Part shown: positions 55,690-64,000 of the stretch, one piece after another
How positions within the stretch are numbered: the first letter of the stretch is position 1
Layout of the letters: each line of letters starts with the position of its first letter
NCBI GenBank assembly: GCA_050084515.1
Contig: CM114272.1
Coordinates: 58,652,001 to 58,716,000 of the forward strand
DNA from: Blasia pusilla
Taxonomy: Eukaryota; Marchantiophyta; Marchantiopsida; Blasiales
DNA: 64,000 bases
Reading direction: 5' to 3'
Made by a program: the position numbers and the translations under genes
The notes under the pieces: model-generated
Seen by the model: the letters and a program-made list of their open reading frames with translations, nothing else
Told to the model about the DNA's origin: nothing
The model's database searches: none

Positions 55690-56329
55690 TCTATATTATT
55701 ATGGGAGAGTGTTTTCTTGATTTGCAAATACCTCTTTGCTTGACACGTGGCAAGTGGGCAACAAGAAGATGTTTCACATGCTACGGGCAGCAAGAACAAA
55801 ATTTGAATTTATGTAGAGCATCATTAATCTCTTCCCTTCACGGGCTATACACTAGCTCTTCAAACACTTTTTTATTTCCCTTGCATCGCACAGGCACCTC
55901 ATCTATATTATTATAGAGAGTGCCTTCTTGATTTGCAAACACCTCTATGCTTGACACATGGCAACTGGGCAACAAGAAAGTGTTTCACATGCTACAGGGT
56001 AGCAAGAACAAAATTTGAATTTATGTTGAGCAGCATTAATCTCTTCCCTTCACGGGCTATACACTAGCTCTTCAAACAAATTTTTATTTCCCTTGCATCG
56101 CACGGGCACCTCATCTATATTAATATGTGAGAGTGCCTTCTTGATTTGCAAACACCTCTATGCTTGACATGTGGCAACTGGATAGCGAGAAAATATTCCA
56201 CATGCTACGAGCAGCAAGAAAAAAATTTGAATTTATGTGCAACATCATTAATCTCTTCCCTTTACGGGCTATACATTAGCTCTTCAACTACTATTCTTTT
56301 TCCCGTGCATCGCACGTGCACCTTACTAG
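55690..56329 (+). mobile_element. Helitron array 2, three tandem units
   Basis: Units start TCTATATTATTATGGGAGAG at 55,690, TCTATATTATTATAGAGAGT at 55,902 and TCTATATTAATATGTGAGAG at 56,114, with a period of 212 bp. Each has the ..TGCATCGCAC.GGCACCT end; the last adds TACTAG before a T (CTAG at 56,326-56,329). The base before the first unit is A. The orientation is that of array 1, 4.3 kb upstream. Confidence 0.85.
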
Positions 56330-58402
56330 TACCAATTAAGTACCAAGATGGGATTGTTGATAACCTCTGAATGAATCATGAAACTATATTGCTTTGTGCA
56401 TGTATTCCTTCGCAGTCATTATATATCAAAGGTTGTGATTCTTTGTGGCTACTTGCAGACTCGCTATTCCTATCGGAATTAGTCATCTAGATGGTTCCAT
56501 GAGTCCAGAGCTATGGCTAGTTGTATTTATGGGTACGGATAGTCTCCCAATGAAGCGAAAGAGCAATTGTGAATCAAGAGGGCTTCAACCCAAGATGCCT
56601 TAAAGGGTGAAGGTAAAATTCTATGGGGTTTTGAACACTTGATGTGAGATGTTCAAGCAATGAACAATAGAATGGGTGTGTTTGTCCTTTCTCAATTTGA
56701 ACAAGTGTTAAACATTCAGACATGGTGGTACTCAAGCATGTTGTCATTTGCCAATATTTGTTTCCCAACCTCATATGCTATATTTAGCAAATAAATTAGG
56801 TTCACCTAATCCTCCACCATAACAGGGTTGGGATCGCTTAAAATTTATGAAGAGGGAAATGCACCCAGGGTAGGGTTTGGAGCACGTCAAAGCAAATTTT
56901 GTAGTTGTCACCATATCGCATAGTCACTAGTACTTTGGAGGGATCTCTATAAGAAGCCATTCGATGTTTATAGGTGGCGTGGTATTAGTGTCCCCTCGAC
57001 GCAGTCATGCCTTGGGTGTGGAACGCGACACGCTTATAATGTGTATTTGCAAATGTAGGAAGGGAGAGGGATCAACATAGGGTGACATTGTAAAATGACA
57101 TAAATAAAAAGTATACCTAGTTGCGCAATATACCAGTGGAATCTATGCCCAACATCTAACATGTCTGATTCAAGTTTCATATGGTTTCTTTATATCACAT
57201 TGCCCCAAACACCTATTTTCATGTGTTCCCTGTGAAAATCCTTATGAACATATGTTTTCATAAGTTCGCACACAAAACCTCCTTCTAAGACACTAATAAA
57301 AAATAAGACTATAATCATTTCAACATACTCCGTATCGATAAGCGACAAGACATCATTTAATGTTTTCACATTTAAATGTGGCCATCACATCGATGACGTT
57401 TGAGTTTTGTCTTCAAAATCTAAGAGAATGAGACATGTACTTAAACCTTCACCTTGCAATTTTGGATCTCTCTAAAAAGTTGGATCCATAAGGCTATTAA
57501 GTATGATATTTACTTTGGCCCTCTTTGTAACTCTGGCACTCCTGCAAGTACTATGAGGCATGTTGTTTACCAAAGGCCACTAGGAATCTCCGTGGGAGTG
57601 TTGGGTTTCGTCGTCTTCAACTTGACCCAAAAGAGCAACTAAGTCCAAATCAGTAGATGCATCTCCTTCCATTGCTACCTCTATGTTCAAAAACTTTATT
57701 TTCTTCACTCTACGGAAAGACTCAACATGATGCTCTTAAAAAATAGGTTTATTTCTAATAGGACTATGAGACCTTCATTTTTCGTGCATGCACTCATGCT
57801 AATTCATGCACATGCAAAGACGACGGTCCTGGAAGGGTTTCCCACAAACAACTTTGGAAAGTGTGTAGCAATGTAATTAACATTACCTACCGTGTGAGTG
57901 TTAGTCTCTACCCTAGCCTTGAGGTTCAAAAATGACCCTAAGTCCTTCTATACAAGTTGAAACAAGTGTTCAAGGAGCATATATGAGAATGGAACAGTAA
58001 GGTAGTGTGTATGCACTTCTCCTCGAACATCATTGGGAGTGGTCCGCTGTGAAATTCCTACTATTGTAGATTCAACAAGCACATGCATATGGAAAACTCC
58101 CTCTTCTAGAATATCTCCATCTTGGTCATAAGTATATCTTTTTTGTGTATTTCATCCTAATGATGCTTCTACACTAAGTTTTGTAACTCCCAAACTTTGC
58201 TTCCAAAGCGAGTTCTTGAGCAAGATAGTAACTGAACTTCACCATGGCCATACAGAAGAAGACATTTTACCTACGAAGGTGAAGTGTGTTAAATAATTGT
58301 GAAATGTTTATGTTGGCTTTTAGTGTATATCCAAAAAAAGTCCTCCAATAAACAAAATTAAACATATGAGTATTCAAAGTTGTGTGAAATCAAACTTGGT
58401 GT
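56330..58402. other. No gene recognised
   Basis: AT-rich sequence with short open frames and no resemblance to known proteins. Confidence 0.4.
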
Positions 58403-58960
58403 TTATAAATGAACCCTTAATTCATTGGCTCGTGGACATATACAAGCTACATTTTTTGTGTCATCGTCCACCACATTATGCCAAACATCTGGCTTGGAAG
58501 TTCTCTTGAGCTGAGCATATTTCCTCCCATTTAGCAAGTTGAATTTGACATTATAATTAGGTATGTCATTTGCCGTCCTGATTGCCATGAGAATTACTTT
58601 ATGTATGGCCTTTTTCTCACCATGCCTTCTCGTTTCAAGAACCCCAACTAGCTACCATAAGAAATCTTCTATTTCACCGGTGAGCATTTGCATAAGCCAT
58701 ATAAGTTTCCTTGTTGGCTTTGTGAGCATGTTGGACGCTAGGTGCTTCTTTAGATTGTGGTGTCGCCTTTCGATGGCGGAATTGGTATATTGGTTGGACT
58801 GAGCATGATTTTGCCAGACCCTATCCCTTCGCCTAGGTTACAATTTTTTGATGCCAATAGCTTGCATAGTATTTGAGAAAGTGTCATTATGTTCCAACCC
58901 ACTTGCGCGTGAATTTGATAAGAGCCCTCGATGGGATGTATGACGTCATAAACCAAATTT
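58403..58960 (-). pseudogene. Transposase remnant with SWIM-like motif (MULE-like)
   Basis: The minus strand reads RVWQNHAQSNQYTNSAIERR, HHNLKKHLASNMLTKPTRKL, a stop after EIEDFLW, and then VWHNVVDDDTKNVACICPRA at about 58,440. The TNSAIE phrase is of the kind seen in Mutator-type transposases, and the C-x-C-P-x-A is the first half of a SWIM zinc-binding motif; the second half (C-x-H) is lost. The upstream part (58,750-58,956) is in another frame. Assignment to MULEs is probable, not certain. Confidence 0.5.
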
Positions 58961-60628
58961 TAATTAATCACTCAAATATGAAGGAAAAAATTTACTTATG
59001 AGAAACATGGGAAGGTAGCAACAATTTGTTTCATAATAGACCTTCATCACCTGAGTACATTATACCACCCAACTCTCTATTTATGTCAGCTGTCATCATT
59101 GGACAACCCATTCGTTGATGCCAATTCTTTCACCAATTCTTTTGAACACGCCATAGGCACAAGTCTATATGGACACCAAGAAAAACTTATTTGATAGCAT
59201 ATTGGTCCTCTTTCAAATCACCTACAATGAAGTAGGGTATTTTTATTCAAGTTAGATTCAAATTTAATAACCATATCATTGAAACTTTGGAAGTGTGTTT
59301 ATTTTTGTGCAATGGGTATGCCATAAAATGTAACAAATTTTTTGAATACAATTATTCTATTTGTTTTGATGTCAAATAAATGCATGTTATATTTTCTTTA
59401 GAAGATTTACTAATATTTTATTTCCTTCTTTTGAAAAATTATGATTGGTTTTTTTTAATATGGCTATGTATTTGCATTACATCAAAATCCACAATATTAT
59501 CTATACTATTAGTTAATTTATATAGATTTCATTTTAAGTTTCAAATTTAAGTAATGTAAAAGTTTTTCATGAAGATTTTAAAAAGGATGTGCCTTTCATT
59601 GCCTTTGATTCTTGCCAACTTGCTTGTATATTGCTATGTGCCATGTCCTTGATTTTGGGAAAAGATCTCCACCAAATCTTGATGTTGATATCGTTGTAGG
59701 ATTGCCTATACCAATGGTAAGCCGTTTGGGAACTTATAAAAACCCAAAATTATGAATAATTGATACTGTGAACAAACAAATTTTATGTTGAAAATAGAAG
59801 AATGCTAAAATCAGCCACCAAGGTCCACATAAGGAAGTTCCCATAACATGGAAGGGTTAATTTTGATAGTGAAGGACACTCATCCTTGACTAACCTCTCA
59901 TGTTGTTTGAAACTTGTGAAAAGTAAAGATATTCATATTCATATTGTGAACACACAATAGATTAAATTCAAAATATTCTACGTTACTAAGGAGTCAACAA
60001 GTTAGAAAAAATATTGTTCCCTTGACTTATTCAATATGTTAAGGATCTACGGAAAGGGATAGACCCACATCGACTAACCTCATAAGTGTTTGTGCCATGC
60101 GTGGCATCCACGCAGATGACTCCGCCGTTCCCTAGCTCTAGGAGATTTTAAAGCATCCAAGGTGTTTAAAGTAAAAGGCATAATGACTAGTCCAACTTGG
60201 AAATAGCCTCCCTATAGTAGATGAAATTGTTAGGATATGCTCGTACCCAATGTTGAATTGTAATAGCATCATCTGTTCCATCATATCCCCCTTCTTTTCT
60301 TCACATTAAATGCTTAATATTCATAATATCTCAAGGATTTAGCATGGCGTTCTTGCCCCATGCATGTTTCTGATCAGGGTTATATCCACATCAGATGCTC
60401 TTTCTGATCAGGGTTTCAAATCCACCTCTTATGCTCTTTCATGATATTCAAATGGCTTACATTGTTGGATTCTCAACATTCACTTCTTTGAGCACCATTA
60501 ATTTGATCGGCCCCCTTGTATGAGAAGAAGCCTAGATTGATGGTTCCGACTTAGACGACGAAGGAGTCATATTAATATGAGGTAGGTGGTTTCAGGAGTA
60601 GCGTTACTAGGATTATCTAACCCTATAT
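58961..60628. other. No gene recognised
   Basis: Strongly AT-rich, particularly 59,300-59,600. It may contain more of the transposase remnant, but I could not read it. Confidence 0.4.
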
Positions 60629-60901
60629 TGCATCAGGGTGCGGGGCACCCTGATGCGTCGCGGGGATCCAAGAGCGCAACCCTTGAATTTTTTTCTATTA
60701 ATAAACACTAAGAAAAACCCTAGTTTTCTGAGTAGTGAAATAGTCGAGAGCCGCAGCGGTAGCGCATTCTCATATGTCAAGTTATCTCCATGTTCAGGTT
60801 CCATCGAAGCTCTTCTATAAGCGCACGGACAGACTAGGCCACTTGGTATCTCTAAGTTTTGTAAAGATTTCAGCAATTTCGTCACTTCCTGTTTTCTCAC
60901 A
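60629..60901 (+). repeat. Putative 5' LTR of the second copia element
   Basis: The right end is fixed by the primer-binding site that follows (..TTTTCTCACA then TGGTATC). The left end is a guess at TGCATCAGGGTGC, which forms a 12-bp inverted repeat with GCACCCTGATGC three bases on. The matching 3' LTR would lie beyond the window or is lost. Confidence 0.5.
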
Positions 60902-60913
60902 TGGTATCACAGC
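60902..60913 (+). promoter_or_regulatory. Primer-binding site of the second copia element
   Basis: TGGTATCACAGC, one base different from the initiator-Met tRNA complement TGGTATCAGAGC, directly after the LTR end CACA. Confidence 0.85.
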
Positions 60914-61040
60914 AGTAGGTTTTTCAGTATTTTGTATCTGGTGATCTAATGTGTTTGCACAAAATCTCAAGAGATGGCTACTTCTACGTCAGTTTGTGCT
61001 CGCCCTCCTCCGTTGGGTGAAGGAAGTTAGATGGGTCTAA

Positions 61041-61881
61041 CTATACATTGTGGAAGTTCAAAATGAGAATTGTCCTCAAATCATTTGAGATCTGGGAGAC
61101 GGCCATAGGGGTCGATTCGAGTCCACAAGCTACTTTGAGTTTTGCAAGTTCATCTTCATCTGGTGATATCGACCTTGGTATATTGCTGGCATGGAAACGC
61201 AGAAATGCTGATGCTCTATATGCAATTGTCACGAATATAACTGATTCCGTCATGACTCTCATTCAACATATGACCACTACTGCTGAGGCGTGGAACATTT
61301 TGAAGAATCAAAATGAAACGAGGAACGAGACTCGGATTCAGAATCTGAAGAATTAGCTTACGTCCAAGAAATTTTCAGAAGGAGAAAGCGCGGAGCAATT
61401 TTTGACAAGGATCAAGAATCTTCAAGATCAGATGGCGTCCATAGGAATTTCAAAGTCTAGCAAAGATTTGGCACATCGGTGCATAAGGATTTTGCCTCCA
61501 AGGTATGACAGTTTGGTCACTGCATTGAATACTCAAGTAAGACCCATGTCGCTTACTTTTGAAAAATTTAGTGAAATGTTGGTAGAAAAGGAAATGCGCT
61601 TCAAAGCAAGAGAGGGAAGTGATGCAGCATTTACTGCCAACGTACAGAGAGGTAGAAATCAGGATTACAAGTCAAATGTCAAGAAGAAATTTCCAAGGAA
61701 AGCCTTCAAATGCTTTTATTGTGGTAAGCTAGGTCATCTTATCAAAGATTGTAGAAAGAGGAGTGAGGATGAGAAGAACGGTTGTTTAAGACCTAAGAAG
61801 GAGTCTGGAAATTCTATAGAACTAGGAGAACATGAAATAGATGCTTGGGTAGGAATCAAAGAGTTTTGCATACAGGCATAA
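61041..61881 (+). pseudogene. copia gag with zinc knuckle
   Basis: After a likely start near 60,974 and a frame change, the reading is NYTLWKFKMRIVLKSFEIWE. It continues through a stop at 61,357 to GESAEQFLTRIKNLQDQMAS, LPPRYDSLVTALNTQVRPMS and the CCHC knuckle CFYCGKLGHLIKDC. It is the UBN2 family of copia gag. Confidence 0.9.
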
Positions 61882-61910
61882 CATTCCACTAAGTCAAAGA
61901 GTGAAGATGC

Positions 61911-62229
61911 ATGGGTGCTCGATAGTGGAACATCTAGGCATATGACCAATCATAAGGATTGGTATAGCTCCTTACAACCTCTACATGAGCCCATCGTTGT
62001 TACTGTTGGGAATAATGCAAAGTGCCCTCTAGAAGGGAAAAGCACAATTTCTTCAGTCTCAAAAAAAGGAAATGAAAAGAAGTTAACTAATATATTGTAC
62101 GTACGAGAGTTGAAGCGCAATTTGATTTCAGTAGCAGTATCATGTGATCGTGACCTAGAAGTTCGTTTCAAGAAAATTGGAGCAGTCAATGAGGATTCCA
62201 ATTGGAAAGTAGTGGGTGAAGGTATATGA
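61911..62229 (+). pseudogene. copia protease
   Basis: WVLDSGTSRHMTNHKDWYSS is the aspartic protease active site, followed by TNILYVRELKRNLISVA, the standard end of the domain. A stop at 62,227 separates it from the next segment. Confidence 0.9.
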
Positions 62230-63135
62230 CGTGGAAATATCTACGAGTTGTATGATTTCACGACAAGGGTAGGTACAGATCTTAGTAGCAGTAAGTTGTG
62301 GCATGAAAGATTTGGTCACCTAAGCTTTCCCTTACTAAGTCAGATGCAGAAATCTGACATGGTTTTTGATTTACCAACAATTTATGGAGTGTCTGATATA
62401 TGCGATGCTTGTATGATGGGGAAGCAACAACGAAAACCATTTCCACAAGACTCCAGCAGTAGAGCAAAGGCTCCTCTAAATCTGATTCATGCTGACCTCT
62501 ATGGTAAAATGAGAACAGTGGCATTAGGTGGTTCTTCCTACTTCTTTTTAGTTTTCGACGATTATAGTAGGAAGATGTGGGTATATTTCTTTCGTGATAA
62601 GGCAAGCGCTTTTGGAAAATTTAAAGTATGGCAGAAGCTGGTTGAGAATGAGACAAGAAAGAAGGTACAGAAGCTTCGCACTGATCGAGGAGGAGAATTC
62701 AACAAATATTTGGGGGAGCTTGGAATCAAGCGAAAATTAACCATGACACATACACCATAACAAAATGGAATTGTTGAGCGTCGAAACGATACAGTGGTGG
62801 AGATGGCAAGATGTATGATGAAAGCAAAAGGTTTGACAGAAGGATTTTGGGCTTAAGCTGTTAATACTACCGTTTACATTCTAAATAGAAGTGCTACCAA
62901 GTCAGTGTAAGGCATGACTCCTCATCAATCATACTTAAGTAAGGTACCATCAGTCCAACATTTATGGACTTTTGGTAGTGAGTGTTTTGTACATATTCCT
63001 GAAGCATCGAGGATCAAGTTGGAGTCCAAGAGCAAGAAGTGCATCTTTATGGGATACAGTGATGAGTCTAAAGCTTATCGCCTATGGTGTCTTGAGGCAA
63101 AGAAGATCCTTGTGAGTCGTGATGTGGTGTTCTAG
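62230..63135 (+). pseudogene. copia pre-integrase and integrase
   Basis: WHERFGHLSFPLLSQMQKSD and CDACMMGKQQRKPFP carry the zinc ligands. The catalytic triad is visible as HADLYG, RTDRGGEFNKYL and NGIVERRND. Stops lie at 62,758 (before QNGIVE), after FWA (62,855), after SATKSV (62,908) and at 63,133. The C-terminal part has FGSECFVHIPEASRIKLESK and FMGYSDESKAYRL. Confidence 0.92.
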
Positions 63136-63487
63136 GAACAACCTTGTCAAGTGGCGGATATCAGTGGTCAGTCCATATTATCATCAAATGAAGAGATAGC
63201 CCACCAGAGCACACCACAAATGTTTACATCGGATCATCAAGAAGAATCTTGTGATGATTATAAAGAGCGGACTGCTCTTCCAATACGGTCGTTATACCCT
63301 AAGTGGATAAAGCAGCTCTTGGATGGTAAGGATCCACCAGTAACTGATGAAGTTGTTACACATCCAAGGATATCCAAGAGACTAGAGGAGCAGAATAGAG
63401 CTTCCGCACATCTCGTCAACATGGCCTTGATGACAAAGGTCTTGAAGGTGGAAGAATCATCATGCTTGGATGATGCTGTAATATACA
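63136..63487 (+). pseudogene. copia linker between integrase and RT
   Basis: Low-complexity acidic/Ser-rich reading (ADISGQSILSSNEEIAHQST, then HPRISKRLEEQNRASAHLVN and KVEESSCLDDAV), as usual before the RT of copia elements. It ends at the junction with the next repeat, so the RT is cut off. Confidence 0.7.
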
Positions 63488-64000
63488 AGAGTTTCTATTT
63501 TACAGTCCTTTAATAAGTTCGATCCCCAAGAGGATCATTGTTTGATGAAAAGAGAGTTCGAAATTACAATTCTGTTGTAATAGTTATATTTAAATGTGTA
63601 TGAGTTATATTCAATGTCTTATCAATATCTTCAGACCTTTCTTAGAACCAAGGGGTCTTTTCTCAATTCTCTCTAGTGGAATTAACAACATGTTCAGGTA
63701 GATTTTCTCTCGATATCAAGAAACCTCACAGAGACCTCAACATGAAATTTGGCTTCTCCTACTTTCGGAACTCAATCTGTCTCGGCAGGCTACTCTCTGT
63801 CAAACAGATTTCCTACAATCTTTATATTGATTATTTCATTGATGATAAAGGTTCGCCTGATTCACTCTTCACTCTACAGACCCAAAAAGAATACTCAGAT
63901 ATAAGCATCGCACATCAAAATGAATGAATGATTGCTTTACTACTCCATCAAGAATGAGAAAGCTTCAAAATGTATACAAGCTCGAGAGGGTACTACTCCC
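63488..64000 (-). repeat. LTR-like repeat C, copy 2, running off the window
   Basis: In reverse complement it matches 39,105-39,635 from end to end (for example AAGCTTTCTCATTCTTGATG, GAGTATTCTTTTTGGGT, GAGGTTTCTTGATATCGAGA). It continues past position 64,000. It lies inside the second copia element in opposite orientation. Confidence 0.8.

Larger units (their letters stand above)
60902..63487 (+). mobile_element. Second Ty1/copia element, dead and truncated
   Basis: Internal region with gag, protease, pre-integrase, integrase and the start of the linker to RT. It ends at about 63,487, where an LTR-like repeat C in opposite orientation begins. RT and RNase H are missing from the window. At least seven stops or frame changes are present. 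Confidence 0.9.

Noticed and set aside
1-64000. tRNA, rRNA or CRISPR features
   Set aside because: No cloverleaf with matching arms, no rRNA stretch and no regularly spaced identical repeats were seen. The tRNA-like words at 21,791 and 60,902 are retrotransposon primer-binding sites.

Overview
This looks like nuclear DNA of a land plant, in a gene-poor and transposon-rich region. The evidence is: two Ty1/copia elements whose primer-binding sites resemble the initiator-Met tRNA complement, Ty3/gypsy pol, Helitron ends (TC start, CTAG end, terminal hairpin, A|T target), hAT-type MITEs, a PF03004-like (Ptta/En/Spm) protein gene, and a heavy-metal-associated (HMA) domain gene with a GT-AG intron. 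I cannot name the species. A non-seed plant with a large repeat fraction is only a guess.

Layout. 1-3,822: a fragment of a gypsy-type LTR and an 'R' repeat, then a minus-strand gene whose eight predicted exons splice in frame to 560 codons (PF03004-like, proline-rich middle, coiled-coil tail). 4,060-5,954: a dead minus-strand LINE with a zinc finger ahead of its reverse transcriptase. 6,850-11,250: a GC-richer island with a two-exon HMA gene (minus), a 269-bp tandem duplication and broken plus-strand coding fragments. 11,660-13,420: two hAT-like MITEs and local tandem repeats. 14,159-14,700: minus-oriented Helitron ends in tandem. 16,999-22,119: a complete but dead copia element with both LTRs, a target duplication, and an internal block of about 300 bp that has been flipped.

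22,120-32,320: a 53-bp near-perfect hairpin, old repeats, then a plus-strand Ty3/gypsy element: LTR-like start at 26,060, RT-RNase H-integrase end at 28,870-29,860, a second promoter-like region with its own TATA, an unrecognised ORF, a PHD-finger-like domain, the R tail and a 3' LTR. 34,538-38,032: two LTRs of a related family in inverted orientation. 38,400-39,640: an LTR-like repeat found again, inverted, at the right window edge. 40,265-43,749: a second, minus-strand copy of the gypsy layout with the same order of parts, its integrase split by a hAT-like MITE with a clean 8-bp target duplication. 45,000-51,000: mostly unrecognised. 51,211-51,639 and 55,690-56,329: two tandem Helitron arrays. 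52,059-52,143: a second long hairpin. 52,900-54,650: degraded plus-strand coding sequence. 58,400-58,960: remnant of a transposase with a SWIM-like motif. 60,629-63,490: a second dead copia element (plus), cut at its right end by another LTR-like repeat.

How it fits together: almost everything is layered transposon insertion and decay. The only two gene models that look intact are the PF03004-like gene and the HMA gene. The most interesting pattern is that two independent gypsy copies on opposite strands both carry, between integrase and 3' LTR, the same extra module: TATA-containing leader, unknown ORF, PHD-like domain, R tail. This suggests a Ty3/gypsy lineage with an additional downstream gene.
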